From: an uncultured Hyphomonadaceae bacterium
GTDB taxonomy: Bacteria > Pseudomonadota > Alphaproteobacteria > Caulobacterales > Hyphomonadaceae
Reading direction: 5' to 3'
Length of the DNA stretch: 64,000 bases
NCBI GenBank assembly: GCA_913057945.1
Contig: CAJXOF010000001.1
Coordinates: 62,001 to 126,000 of the forward strand
Each line of letters starts with the position of its first letter. Within the stretch, counting starts at the first letter, position 1. The notes beneath the pieces were generated by a model, which saw only the letters and a list, made by a program, of their open reading frames with translations, made no database searches and had not been told where the DNA came from. The position numbers were made by a program, and so were the translations under genes. Of the stretch, positions 8,201 to 17,070 are shown piece by piece.

Positions 8201-8986
8201 GCCCGCGAGCGGAGAACTCGGATCGGCATACATCTTCTTGGGCATCCGGCCCGCAAGATAGGATTCGCGACCCGCGATCACGGCATGTTTCATGGCCTTG
8301 GCCATGCGGATCGGGTCTTTTGCGGCGGCAATGGCCGTGTTCATCAGCACGCCATCGCAGCCAAGCTCCATTGCGATGGCGGCGTCAGAGGCCGTGCCCA
8401 CACCCGCATCCACGATGACCGGCACGCGTGTCTGTTCGACAATCAGGCGAATGTTCACCGGGTTCATGATGCCAAGGCCGGAGCCGATCAGGCTGCCAAG
8501 CGGCATGATCGCGCAACACCCGGCATCTTCCAGCATCTTCGCGTAAACCGGGTCATCCGAACAATAGACCATGACCTCGAACCCGTCAGCGATCAGGGCC
8601 TTGGCTGCCTCAAGCGTCTCCGGCATGTTCGGATAGAGGGTTTTCTGGTCAGCCAGCACTTCCAGTTTCACCAGATTCCAGCCCCCGGCCTCTCGCGCCA
8701 GTCGCAATGTACGGACCGCTTCGTCGGCCGTGTAGCACCCGGCCGTGTTGGGCAAATAGGTGAATTCATCCGGTTTCACGAAGTCAGTGAGGCGTTCTTC
8801 GTTGGGATTGGACAGGTTCACCCGCCGCAGGGCGACCGTCACGATCTCCGCCCCCGCTGACCGCGCCGCATCTGCGTTCTGCTGGTAGGACTGGTACTTT
8901 CCCGTGCCCACGATCAGGCGGGAAGTATAGGATTTGCCGGCTATGATGAGGGGATCTGTCAAAATTCTGGCCTGTCTGGTCGTCAA
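8192..8986 (-). CDS. thiG: Thiazole synthase ThiG
   Basis: A 264-residue TIM-barrel enzyme forming the thiazole phosphate of thiamine from DXP, dehydroglycine and ThiS thiocarboxylate. Conserved segments are VGTGKY, the Schiff-base lysine in [16 protein letters not shown] and [10 protein letters not shown]. The first available start is TTG at 8986 with no good Shine-Dalgarno, so the N-terminus is uncertain by a few residues. It follows thiS by 38 nt. No thiO or thiE is adjacent. Confidence 0.95.
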   Translation of the reverse strand: MTTRQARILTDPLIIAGKSYTSRLIVGTGKYQSYQQNADAARSAGAEIVTVALRRVNLSNPNEERLTDFVKPDEFTYLPNTAGCYTADEAVRTLRLAREAGGWNLVKLEVLADQKTLYPNMPETLEAAKALIADGFEVMVYCSDDPVYAKMLEDAGCCAIMPLGSLIGSGLGIMNPVNIRLIVEQTRVPVIVDAGVGTASDAAIAMELGCDGVLMNTAIAAAKDPIRMAKAMKHAVIAGRESYLAGRMPKKMYADPSSPLAGLI

Positions 8987-9024
8987 AAAGGATAGGAGGA
9001 GTACCGGGGTGAGGTGGAAGGCGG

Positions 9025-9237
9025 TCAGCCGCCCCCCACGAACTGGACCAGTTCTATCCGGTCACCGGCTTCAATCACAGTGCTGGCATGTTCCGATTTC
9101 GGGACAATCTCCAGATTGCGCTCGATCGCAATCCCCCGCTGATCGCGGCCCGACTCGCCTGCCAGTTGAAGCGCCAGCATGCCAAGCGTCATGCCAGGTT
9201 CGACTTCGCGAGACTCGCCATTGACTGTAATCAACAT
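9025..9237 (-). CDS. thiS: Sulfur carrier protein ThiS
   Basis: A 70-residue beta-grasp protein beginning MLITVNGES and ending in the Gly-Gly tail (VQFVGGG) that is adenylated and thiocarboxylated to deliver sulfur to ThiG. Length is normal. It precedes thiG in the same direction and is divergent from aroQ, with a 64-nt shared upstream region. That gap is too short for a TPP riboswitch and none is seen. Confidence 0.92.
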   Translation of the reverse strand: MLITVNGESREVEPGMTLGMLALQLAGESGRDQRGIAIERNLEIVPKSEHASTVIEAGDRIELVQFVGGG

Positions 9238-9301
9238 TCGGGTTTTCTCCGTTCACCGGCCCCCTTGCCTTGCCGGGCGTTACAGAGCAAGACGGAAGAC
9301 T

Positions 9302-9736
9302 ATGTCCAAGCCCGTATATGTCCTCGGAGGCCCGAACCTCAACCTTCTCGGCTCACGTGAGCCGGAGATTTACGGGAAAGACACGCTGGCCGACATCCAT
9401 GCGCGCCTTGAATCCCTGGCAGACGGAACCGCGCTGGAGCTGCGCCAGACGAATCATGAAGGCGAACTGGTCGGCTGGATCCAGGAGGCATCCGAACAGG
9501 GGTCCGCAATCATTTTGAACGCGGCCGCTTACACACATACCTCCATTGCTCTTCACGATGCGCTGAAAGCGTGCAAGATCCCTGTAATTGAAGTGCATTT
9601 GTCGAATCCTGCGGCGCGCGAGGCGTTCCGCCAGGTGAATTATGTTTCCCCCGCCGTGAAGGCCACGATTGCAGGCCTTGGTGCCTATGGTTATGAGCTG
9701 GCGCTAATGGCGGCAAAGACCCTGACGGGCAAATAA
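9302..9736 (+). CDS. aroQ: Type II 3-dehydroquinate dehydratase
   Basis: A 144-residue shikimate-pathway enzyme converting 3-dehydroquinate to 3-dehydroshikimate. Family signatures are [19 protein letters not shown], the Tyr-containing lid, NAAAYTHTS and EVHLSNP. The start at 9302 is chosen because it gives the normal length and N-terminus; a longer in-frame reading would run back through thiS. It is followed 15 nt later by accB, a common alphaproteobacterial order. Confidence 0.96.
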   Translation: MSKPVYVLGGPNLNLLGSREPEIYGKDTLADIHARLESLADGTALELRQTNHEGELVGWIQEASEQGSAIILNAAAYTHTSIALHDALKACKIPVIEVHLSNPAAREAFRQVNYVSPAVKATIAGLGAYGYELALMAAKTLTGK

Positions 9737-9751
9737 GAGACCTGACACCCC

Positions 9752-10219
9752 ATGAGCACCACCAAGAACAAGCTGGATACCGGACTTGTCCGGGAACTCG
9801 CAGCCATTCTGCGGGAAGCAGACCTCGGCGAGGTTGAAGTTGAACATGAGGGCCTGCGCATCCGCGTAAGCAAGCCTGCTGCGCCGGTGGTTCAGGCCGC
9901 TATGGCCGCACCGGCAGCGGCCCCTGTCGCCGCCGCTCCCGCTGCAGCACCGGTCGCCGACGCGGCCGCTGCGCCTGCAGCGTCTGAAAAGGCCATCAAG
10001 TCTCCCATGGTCGGCACGGTCTACCTGTCACCCGAACCCGGCGCGAAACAATTCGTGGCTGTTGGCGACAAGGTGAAGAAGGGCGACACCGTCCTTCTCG
10101 TCGAGGCGATGAAGACGTTCAATCCGGTCGAGGCCGACAAGGCGGGCGTCGTGAAGGAAATTTACGTTTCGGATTCCCAGCCAGTTGAATATGGCGAAGC
10201 TCTCATACTGATCGAGTAA
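9752..10219 (+). CDS. accB: Biotin carboxyl carrier protein of acetyl-CoA carboxylase
   Basis: A 155-residue protein. The N-terminal part is followed by a long Ala/Pro linker (about 48-82) and a C-terminal biotinyl domain. The biotinylated lysine lies in VEAMKTF. It carries carboxybiotin between AccC and the transcarboxylase AccAD in the first step of fatty-acid synthesis. It lies 1 nt upstream of accC, so the two are co-translated. Confidence 0.97.
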   Translation: MSTTKNKLDTGLVRELAAILREADLGEVEVEHEGLRIRVSKPAAPVVQAAMAAPAAAPVAAAPAAAPVADAAAAPAASEKAIKSPMVGTVYLSPEPGAKQFVAVGDKVKKGDTVLLVEAMKTFNPVEADKAGVVKEIYVSDSQPVEYGEALILIE

Positions 10220-10220
10220 T

Positions 10221-11591
10221 ATGGCTGACCAACCTGTCATCAAGAAGGTTCTCATCGCAAACCGCGGTGAGATCGCGCTGCGGATTCACCGCGCCTGCAA
10301 GGAAATGGGCCTGTCCACAGTCGTGGTCCATTCCGAAGCAGACAGTGACGCCATGGCTGTGCGCCTCGCGGACGAAAGCGTCTGCATCGGGCCTGCGCCA
10401 TCGTCCGAAAGTTATCTGAAGAAGTCGCAGATCCTGGCCGCCGCCGAGATCACCGGCGCCGATGCGATCCATCCCGGCTACGGCTTCCTGTCCGAGAATG
10501 CCCAATTCGCCGAAATGGTCGAAGCGCATGGGCTGGCCTTCATTGGCCCCACGGCCGAGCATATCCGCATCATGGGCGACAAGATCGCGGCCAAGGCCGC
10601 GATGATCGAAGCCGGCGTGCCCTGTGTTCCCGGTTCGGAAGGCGCCCTGTCTTCGATTGCCGAGGCCAAGAAGGCCGCCAAGAAAATCGGTTTCCCTGTC
10701 CTGGTGAAAGCCTCTGCTGGCGGCGGCGGTCGCGGCATGAAACTCGCCAAGACCGAAGCCGATCTCGAAAACGCGGTCCGCACCGCCAAGACCGAGGCCA
10801 AGGCCGCGTTCGGCGATGACGCTGTCTACCTGGAGAAATATCTTCAGGGCCCGCGCCATATCGAAGTCCAGATCATTGCGGACACGCATGGCAATGTCGC
10901 ACACCTCTGGGAGCGCGATTGCTCCCTCCAGCGCCGCAACCAGAAGGTCTTCGAAGAGGCGCCTTCACCAGCTCTCAACCAGGCCCAGCGTGAAGAGATT
11001 GGCGGCATCTGCGCCCGCGCCATGGAGAAGCTCGGTTATCGCGGCGCCGGGACAATCGAATTCCTCTACGAAGACGGCAAGTTCTACTTCATTGAAATGA
11101 ACACCCGCCTGCAGGTCGAGCATCCAGTGACCGAGATGATTACCGGCATCGACCTCGTCCGCGAGCAGATCCGGATTGCCGAAGGCAAGGAACTCTCCTT
11201 CCGTCAGGAAGATGTCATGCTGGTCGGCCACGCCATCGAATGCCGGATCAATGCGGAGCATCCGCAAACCTTCATTCCGTCTCCGGGCCTCATCACGGAT
11301 TTCCACGCACCCGGCGGCCCCGATGTACGCCTCGATAGCGCGGCCTATTCCGGCTACCGGATTCCACCGCACTACGACTCGCTCATCGGCAAGTTGATCG
11401 TGCATGGACGCACGCGGCGGGAATGCATCATGCGACTTCGCAGGGCTCTGCAGGAAATGGTCATTGGCGGGGTCTTCACGACCCTCGACCTGCATCGCAG
11501 GCTCGTTGAAAATGATGAAGTGCTCGCGGGTGAATACAACATTCACTGGCTCGAAAAGTTTCTTGAGAATCAACCTGATACCGAGAGCTAG
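10221..11591 (+). CDS. accC: Biotin carboxylase subunit of acetyl-CoA carboxylase
   Basis: A 456-residue ATP-grasp enzyme that carboxylates the biotin on AccB. Visible motifs are [13 protein letters not shown] at the N-terminus, [11 protein letters not shown], the glycine-rich ATP loop [12 protein letters not shown], and [13 protein letters not shown] with the catalytic Arg and Glu region. Length is that of a stand-alone AccC, without fused carrier or transferase domains. It follows accB directly and is followed 78 nt later by aat. Confidence 0.97.
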   Translation: MADQPVIKKVLIANRGEIALRIHRACKEMGLSTVVVHSEADSDAMAVRLADESVCIGPAPSSESYLKKSQILAAAEITGADAIHPGYGFLSENAQFAEMVEAHGLAFIGPTAEHIRIMGDKIAAKAAMIEAGVPCVPGSEGALSSIAEAKKAAKKIGFPVLVKASAGGGGRGMKLAKTEADLENAVRTAKTEAKAAFGDDAVYLEKYLQGPRHIEVQIIADTHGNVAHLWERDCSLQRRNQKVFEEAPSPALNQAQREEIGGICARAMEKLGYRGAGTIEFLYEDGKFYFIEMNTRLQVEHPVTEMITGIDLVREQIRIAEGKELSFRQEDVMLVGHAIECRINAEHPQTFIPSPGLITDFHAPGGPDVRLDSAAYSGYRIPPHYDSLIGKLIVHGRTRRECIMRLRRALQEMVIGGVFTTLDLHRRLVENDEVLAGEYNIHWLEKFLENQPDTES

Positions 11592-11669
11592 GCATTTTTT
11601 CTCCTTTGGCGGGCCGAGAGGGTCGACAAAGGGTAGACATCACTTTGTGCGCTTGTTCATATAAAAGCT

Positions 11670-12347
11670 ATGTCGCAGCGATTCAGCTCATCTGACTTGC
11701 TCGCCTGCTATCGTCGCGGGATTTTTCCGATGGGCGATGCACGCAACGATCCGAATCTGTTTCTGGTCGACCCGGACATGCGCGGGATCATTCCGCTCAA
11801 GGGTTTCCATGTGCCCAAGCGCCTGCTTCGCAAGGTGAAACAGGATCCCTTTCGCGTCACCGTCGATCAGGCGTTCACACGGGTGATGGAGATGTGTGCC
11901 GAAAGCGCAGAGGGCCGTGAAAGCACCTGGATCAATTCGCCGATCCTGAATCTCTACAGCACACTTCATCGCAAAGGATACGCGCATTCAATTGAATGCT
12001 GGGATGGCGATGAACTTGTCGGCGGCCTCTATGGCGTCGCCCTGGGGGGCGCCTTCTTCGGCGAAAGCATGTTTTCGCGCGCGACCGACGCGTCCAAGAT
12101 CGCGCTGGTCCACCTGGTGGCACATTTGCTGGAAGACAAGTTCGTCCTGCTCGACGCGCAATTTCACAATCCGCACCTGGAACAGTTCGGGCTGGTGGAA
12201 ATTCCGCGTCAGGACTTCAAGAAACTGCTCAAGGAAGCCCTGAACATCGAGACGGAATTCTACTCGAACTCCGGCTCGTCTCCTGAGGGCCGTGGCGCGA
12301 GTTTCACCGGATCAGGCGCCGCGCAGCGGATCACCCAGATGTCATAG
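11670..12347 (+). CDS. aat: Leucyl/phenylalanyl-tRNA-protein transferase
   Basis: A 225-residue transferase that adds Leu or Phe to N-terminal Arg/Lys of proteins, marking them for ClpS-ClpAP (bacterial N-end rule). It shows LLACYRRGIFPMG, ESTWINSPI, GGLYGVALGGAFFGESMFS and the C-terminal LLDAQFHNPHLEQFG. The last about 30 residues after the conserved core are unconserved and lie over the 3' end of the opposing DUF2155 gene, an 88-nt tail-to-tail overlap. Confidence 0.95.
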   Translation: MSQRFSSSDLLACYRRGIFPMGDARNDPNLFLVDPDMRGIIPLKGFHVPKRLLRKVKQDPFRVTVDQAFTRVMEMCAESAEGRESTWINSPILNLYSTLHRKGYAHSIECWDGDELVGGLYGVALGGAFFGESMFSRATDASKIALVHLVAHLLEDKFVLLDAQFHNPHLEQFGLVEIPRQDFKKLLKEALNIETEFYSNSGSSPEGRGASFTGSGAAQRITQMS

Positions 12348-12736
12348 ACAGGATGCTCCAGAGCGCTGAGTCCGGGCGATGACGCATACATCCAGCCGGA
12401 AAAGAGCTCTGGATTGTCTTCGCTGACCGTTTCGACGTCTTCCGCATCCACGGCCGCTTCCATCGTCTCGACAGCAACAGGCTGGGTGGAGGCAATCTTC
12501 AGGAAGGCTGCGCTTTCAGGCGCTTCTTCCGGAGGCGTCTGGTAGCAGACCTGCAATTCCACCTTGAGCGATCCGAACACGACCGGCTCACCGACCTTCA
12601 CATTGATGTCGGTGGAGCGGCCCGTGATCTTGTCGAGCGCGCGGAGCGTGGCTGTGTCCTTCTTCACGAAGGTGGCCGCATGCGCGGCGCCTGCCACAAG
12701 GGCAGTCAACGCAAGAGCAGAGACCAGCGTTCGCAT
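12260..12736 (-). CDS. DUF2155 secreted protein
   Basis: A 158-residue protein with a cleavable signal peptide (MRTLVSALALTALVAGAAHA) and a DUF2155 region (about 30-150: ALDKITGR, ELQVCYQTPP, FSGWMYASSPG, HPVYDIWVIRC). The family is alphaproteobacterial and its function is unknown to me. It is the third gene of an operon after NDUFA12 and MlaD-like genes: its ATG shares one base with the MlaD stop (TAATG). Two cysteines, one in each half, might form a disulfide. Its 3' end overlaps aat. Confidence 0.85.
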   Translation of the reverse strand: MRTLVSALALTALVAGAAHAATFVKKDTATLRALDKITGRSTDINVKVGEPVVFGSLKVELQVCYQTPPEEAPESAAFLKIASTQPVAVETMEAAVDAEDVETVSEDNPELFSGWMYASSPGLSALEHPVYDIWVIRCAAPDPVKLAPRPSGDEPEFE

Positions 12737-13260
12737 TACTGGTAATCCTCGTCCGGATACCCGTCATCTGTCGCCGCAGCCGGCTCAGTTGCCGGATCGG
12801 ATGCCCCTTCTCCGCTGCCGGACGCGAACGACGCGAACAGCGTCAGCAGGTCAACACTGCCGCGAGTATACTTGATCTCGCCCGTCCCATCCTGAGGGAT
12901 GTTGTCAAAACTGCCACCGGGCTCCAGCGCGACATAGGCGCCGCCAAGCAAGCCGTCTGTTGAAACGCGCGCATCGGTATCTTCCGGCAGGGCCCATTTC
13001 TCATCCAGGCTGATCGTCACGACGGCTTCAAAGCGTTCCGGGTCACCCTCGATGCTCTTGACGATCCCGGCCTTCACACCGGCGATGCGCACATCAGACC
13101 CGCGCGAGATACCGGAGACATTGTTGAACCGGGCCTCGACCTCATACTGGTCGCCCTGGGATTGGGTCTCTCCGCCCCGGTCGATAGCGAACCAGAGAAA
13201 GATGCCGGCCACGGCCACGACCGCGGCGCCAATCAGGGTTTCAAAGAGTGATTCACGCAT
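12736..13260 (-). CDS. mlaD: MlaD-type MCE-domain lipid transport protein
   Basis: A 174-residue periplasmic protein with one N-terminal membrane anchor (about 5-25) and one MCE domain (about 38-120; RGSDVRIAGVKAGIVKSI is the hallmark). It should be the substrate-binding subunit of the Mla pathway, which moves phospholipids between outer and inner membranes. The start at 13260 (MRESLFETL) is preferred because an upstream ATG gives an unlikely basic leader inside NDUFA12. It overlaps that gene by 8 nt. The acidic C-terminal tail is low complexity. No mlaE or mlaF is nearby. Confidence 0.88.
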   Translation of the reverse strand: MRESLFETLIGAAVVAVAGIFLWFAIDRGGETQSQGDQYEVEARFNNVSGISRGSDVRIAGVKAGIVKSIEGDPERFEAVVTISLDEKWALPEDTDARVSTDGLLGGAYVALEPGGSFDNIPQDGTGEIKYTRGSVDLLTLFASFASGSGEGASDPATEPAAATDDGYPDEDYQ

Positions 13261-13645
13261 CCGGAGTCCATGCCTCGTAATCGCCCGTTGCCTTTTGGCG
13301 CGCCATGCCGGTCGACAGGCTGCCTTTTGGCTTGGTGGCATAAGGTGTGCCCGTCATGTTGGGCTTGTGATCGGTCTCCCAGTCACGGCGCGTCAGCGGC
13401 GACTTGGTCGGTGGCTCGTCAATCGTGTGGTGCAGCCAGCCGTGCCAGTCCGCCGGCACCTTGGACGGTTCAGCCAGGCCCTTGTACATCACATACCGGC
13501 GCTTGCGCCCTTCCAGAGAAGGCTTGCGCTCCTCGAAGTAGCGGTTGCCGTACTCATCGGTCCCGACATAGCCAGAGCGCCGCTTGATATCAAAAGCCGC
13601 ACCGATGGTATTGCCGCTCCACCAGGTAAAAATCTGTTTCAGCAT
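13253..13645 (-). CDS. NDUFA12-family Complex I accessory subunit
   Basis: A 130-residue protein of the NDUFA12/B17.2 family, a supernumerary subunit of respiratory NADH:ubiquinone oxidoreductase found in mitochondria and Alphaproteobacteria. Recognisable segments are VGTDEYGNRYFEER, RRYVMYKG, PADWHGWLHHTID and the C-terminal PNMTGTPYATKPKGSL. It opens the operon NDUFA12-mlaD-DUF2155. The other Complex I genes are not in this window. The gene is divergent from the RNR-like gene across a 197-nt region. Confidence 0.93.
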   Translation of the reverse strand: MLKQIFTWWSGNTIGAAFDIKRRSGYVGTDEYGNRYFEERKPSLEGRKRRYVMYKGLAEPSKVPADWHGWLHHTIDEPPTKSPLTRRDWETDHKPNMTGTPYATKPKGSLSTGMARQKATGDYEAWTPDA

Positions 13646-13842
13646 CGTGAGGATGTCCTGACCTGTCTTGTTGGCCGTAATATGGCGTCTTCCGGGCAGT
13701 TAATCCATACGGCAGCCGCAGGCAATGCGACGCACGATTTTATGATCGGACAGCTAATTTTGAAGCCGGAATGGTTGATACCTCTGGCGGGAACCGTCAC
13801 GCTTTATCCAGTGATTCGCTGATGATTCGCGGGGAGGGTTTG

Positions 13843-16098
13843 ATGAAAGCTGCTGAGATAGAGTCCATATTGGAGGCCGCCGAGGCCGACAGCCTGCTCT
13901 CTCCGGAGATGGAATTTGGCACAGCCTTCCGCGCCGCAGGGCGGCGACGTCGGCCGGTGACCGATGAATCCCTGCGAAACGTCGCGTCTGCCTACGCTTC
14001 TGCCGGGCTGCTGGGCGCCTCGCAGATCGCCACTGCCGAAATGCTGGAGCGCCTCGGCAATGCGCCGCGCAATGCCGAACTGGCCGAAGCCATCGCCTCC
14101 GGTCTGCCCCAGGACATTCTCGAAGAAGCCCTGCGCCAGCCGGACGGGTTCGTACGCACGGCCGATGCCCTGCGAATCGCCGCTGCCAACAACCAGCCGC
14201 CCCCCACCGCTGTCTTCAGCGCTGATTCCGCAAGCAAGGAATTCGACCCGCTGCTCCTGGGCGCGCTCAAGGAGGGCGCGGAAATCCTGCTTGCCCAGGA
14301 AGACCTCGCTCCAGCGCGACTCGCCTGCCGACTGCTGGATGTGTCCCTGGCGATCAGCCCGGATGGCCTTGAAGCAGATCTCCTCTGCTCAGTGGCTGAA
14401 GCCGCTGGCAGGAGCCTCGGGGACGGATTGCTTGTCATTCATGGGCTTGGTGCGGCAGTGCTATCGCTGGGTCTCGCCTATGACAGCGACGATGGCCGGG
14501 CTGTGGCGGCCGCACTCTGCGCCCTGGTGAAGTCCTGCGCTGCCGGCACATCGCTGACAGCAACCCATGCTGGGGTGCTCGGCCTTGAGGCCCGCAGAGC
14601 GTCGTCCCGGAAATCCTGTACGATCGCCATCCTGCCCTCCGCCGATCTTTCGGACCTGATGCCGGAATGCGAGAGCGAGGGCGCTGCACCCGTGCGCACG
14701 GTACTGGCCTATTCCGATGAAGGCCCCACGCTCGCCCGATGCGCCCGGCTGGCCATTTCCCGTACAGCCCCGGAATCCCTGCCCACGATCCTGGACGGCG
14801 TCGCCAATTGTGGCGGGGATGATCTGGAATCCGCCCTCGGCGCGGATCGCCTGCGGGATCGCGGTTTCTCGGAAGCGGCGCTGGACCGGGTATCGCGCGC
14901 CCTCAGTGAAGGCCTGCCGCTGAATGCCGCCTTCTCGCGTTGGGTGCTTGGCGACGAGATCATCAGCGAAGACCTGAAGCTGGCACCGGAGAATTTCGAT
15001 TCGGACGGTCTCGCCCTCCTCTCGGCCATGGGATTCTCCCGAAAGGACATCGCGAACGCGGAAGCCTCCGTGAATGGCACTGCAGAAGATGTGGCCGCCA
15101 ACGCTTTCCGTCAGTGCGGGCTGGACCTGTCTGTCAGCGCTGAGGCTGAAATCGCCTTCGCCCGCGCTTGCTTGGATGCGCTTGGAGGCCAGACGACCAT
15201 CCGGGTGAGCGGCCGTAACGGCCTCGACATGGCCGACTCAGCCATCGCGGCAGGCCTCTCTGCCCTGCTCGTTGGGATCCGGGCCCCTGCAAATGAGGAA
15301 GTCGCCGAACGGATGGACCGTATCCTCGCGCTTGCAGACGAGTTGGCAACCGAAGCGGAGCCGTCCTACGAATCACCTCATGGCGTCGGGCCATCCGGCC
15401 AAGGCCAGAATGCTCGCACACGCCTGCCCGATCGCCGAAAGGGTTATATCCAGAAAGCCTCCGTCGGCGGCCACAAGGTCTACCTTCACACAGGCGAATT
15501 CGATGATGGCGCGCTCGGCGAGATCTTCATCGACATGCACAAGGAAGGCGCCGCCTTTCGGAGCCTGATGAACAATTTTGCCATCGCCACCTCCATCGGG
15601 CTGCAATACGGTGTGCCTCTGGAAGAATTCGTGGACGCCTTCGTGTTTACGCGATTCGAGCCTGCCGGGGCCGTGACCGGGAATGACCGGATCACCAGGG
15701 CCACCTCGATCCTGGACTACATCTTCCGCGAACTGGCCGTGTCCTATCTCGGCCGGGATGATCTGGCCGAAGTGGACGTCACCCATGACGGTCTCGGCAG
15801 GGGCGCCGGCGACGGGACGCGCGAGCCGGCCGAGTTCACCGAAGAGGCCGCGCAGCTGATTTCGCGTGGCTTCTCGCGCGGGCAATTGCCCGACAACATC
15901 GTCATCCTCGACAAGAAGCGCGAAGAGAAGCTGTCAGAGGACGAGGGCGAATCGGAGTCGTTGAACGCACCGGAATACCTCAGCGATGCCTGTCCCAATT
16001 GCGGCAGCTTTACTGTGTTCCAGATCAGCGAAGATGGTGAGGCCGAATGCGACACGTGCGGACAGGAATTGCAGGATACGAGTGAAATCCCGTCCTGA
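13843..16098 (+). CDS. TSCPD-domain protein derived from class II ribonucleotide reductase, probably non-catalytic
   Basis: A 751-residue protein. Residues about 525-650 closely match the TSCPD domain near the C-terminus of alphaproteobacterial B12-dependent ribonucleotide reductase NrdJ ([55 protein letters not shown]). A zinc ribbon closes it (C717, C720, C736, C739), also as in NrdJ. Upstream, residues about 390-412 ([16 protein letters not shown]) resemble a decayed stretch of the NrdJ barrel end. The rest of the first 525 residues is Ala/Leu-rich and I do not recognise it. The substrate and finger-loop motifs with catalytic cysteines (NPC-type) are absent. The protein is about 450 residues shorter than NrdJ. 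The start at 13843 is chosen for GGGGAGG 6 nt upstream. Activity as a reductase is unlikely; its role is unknown. Confidence 0.7.
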   Translation: MKAAEIESILEAAEADSLLSPEMEFGTAFRAAGRRRRPVTDESLRNVASAYASAGLLGASQIATAEMLERLGNAPRNAELAEAIASGLPQDILEEALRQPDGFVRTADALRIAAANNQPPPTAVFSADSASKEFDPLLLGALKEGAEILLAQEDLAPARLACRLLDVSLAISPDGLEADLLCSVAEAAGRSLGDGLLVIHGLGAAVLSLGLAYDSDDGRAVAAALCALVKSCAAGTSLTATHAGVLGLEARRASSRKSCTIAILPSADLSDLMPECESEGAAPVRTVLAYSDEGPTLARCARLAISRTAPESLPTILDGVANCGGDDLESALGADRLRDRGFSEAALDRVSRALSEGLPLNAAFSRWVLGDEIISEDLKLAPENFDSDGLALLSAMGFSRKDIANAEASVNGTAEDVAANAFRQCGLDLSVSAEAEIAFARACLDALGGQTTIRVSGRNGLDMADSAIAAGLSALLVGIRAPANEEVAERMDRILALADELATEAEPSYESPHGVGPSGQGQNARTRLPDRRKGYIQKASVGGHKVYLHTGEFDDGALGEIFIDMHKEGAAFRSLMNNFAIATSIGLQYGVPLEEFVDAFVFTRFEPAGAVTGNDRITRATSILDYIFRELAVSYLGRDDLAEVDVTHDGLGRGAGDGTREPAEFTEEAAQLISRGFSRGQLPDNIVILDKKREEKLSEDEGESESLNAPEYLSDACPNCGSFTVFQISEDGEAECDTCGQELQDTSEIPS

Positions 16099-16259
16099 TT
16101 ACTGTCCCGACTTGAATAAACAGGGACGGTCTTCTGCTCCGGATTTCGGTTAATAGCCGTTTTCCAAGGCATGGCGGAATTGCAACACTTCTGGTGATTT
16201 AGACACTCCTTACTGTTTGTTCAGTTTGGAGCAACAAAATCAGGCGCTATCCATAATGC

Positions 16260-17000
16260 ATGACCCGTTTGGTATACGCATTACTTACCGCATCCGCCAT
16301 GTCCTTTGTCCCCCTGTCGGCAAAGGCACAGAGCCAGCCCGTGGCATGGTCGCCCGGCTATTCGGGCGCCTGCGGCGAGTGCGACCTCTCCGGGAAGAAT
16401 CTGACGGGCTGGTCGCTGGCTGGCGGGAACTATTCCAGCGCGAAGATGGAATATGCCTTCATGCGCGGCGTGCAGGCCAGCAATGCCAATTTCGAGAAGG
16501 CTGACGCGACCAGCGCCGACATGCGCGGCGCGATCCTGACCTCGGCCCGGTTTTCCGGAGCTGGTCTGGCTGACGCGCGCTTGCAGGGCATTCAGGCGAC
16601 CGGGGCAGACTTCCGCAGCGCCAATGTTCGCGGGGCCAACCTTCAGGGCGCCCTGCTCGTGGGCACCAATTTCGCCTCGGCTGACCTGACCGCCTCCCGC
16701 ATGGAAGTCGCGGATCTGTCGGGTGCGAACATGACAGGTGCCTGGCTCAATGACTCCGTTCTGACCGGCGCGATCTTCAATGGCGCGAACATGACTGGCA
16801 CCCAACTCCGCAATTCGATGATTCAGAACGCGTCCTTCAAGGATGTCCGGTTCATTGATGCCGACCTGACCGGTATTCAGGGCGCCGAATTTGCTGACTT
16901 CGAGGGCGCGTGCGTCTCGCTCAGCACCAGCCTGCCGGCTACGCTCACCCTGCCCCTGTGCGGCACGGCAACAGCGTCCGCAGCCATCGCCAGCAAGTAA
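16260..17000 (+). CDS. Secreted pentapeptide-repeat protein
   Basis: A 246-residue protein with a signal peptide (cleavage probably after AKA, about residue 22) followed by about 30 tandem A(D/N)LXX repeats (for example GANLQ, GADFR, SADLT, SGANM), which fold as a right-handed quadrilateral beta helix. Two Cys near GACGECDL and two near the C-terminus might form disulfides. The function of exported pentapeptide proteins is generally unknown. The 160 nt upstream hold no gene; a weak GTCCC/GGGAC hairpin sits there without a T-tract. It converges on aspS. Confidence 0.85.
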   Translation: MTRLVYALLTASAMSFVPLSAKAQSQPVAWSPGYSGACGECDLSGKNLTGWSLAGGNYSSAKMEYAFMRGVQASNANFEKADATSADMRGAILTSARFSGAGLADARLQGIQATGADFRSANVRGANLQGALLVGTNFASADLTASRMEVADLSGANMTGAWLNDSVLTGAIFNGANMTGTQLRNSMIQNASFKDVRFIDADLTGIQGAEFADFEGACVSLSTSLPATLTLPLCGTATASAAIASK

Positions 17001-17015
17001 TCTCGCCAACAGATC

Positions 17016-17049
17016 AAAGAAAAAGGCGGAGAGCATAGCCCTCCGCCTT
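17016..17049 (-). terminator. Rho-independent terminator of aspS
   Basis: On the minus strand, AAGGCGGAG (17049-17041) pairs with CTCCGCCTT (17031-17023) around a 9-nt loop, followed by TTTTCTTT (17022-17016 side). It starts about 20 nt beyond the aspS stop codon. Confidence 0.8.
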
Positions 17050-17070
17050 CTCAATCAGCTTTGCCGGAAA

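Noticed and set aside
9238..9301. Possible TPP riboswitch upstream of thiS
   Set aside because: Only 64 nt separate thiS from aroQ, and no THI-box pattern is visible.
16104..16130. GTCCC/GGGAC hairpin after the RNR-like gene
   Set aside because: Only 5 bp with a long loop and no T-tract.
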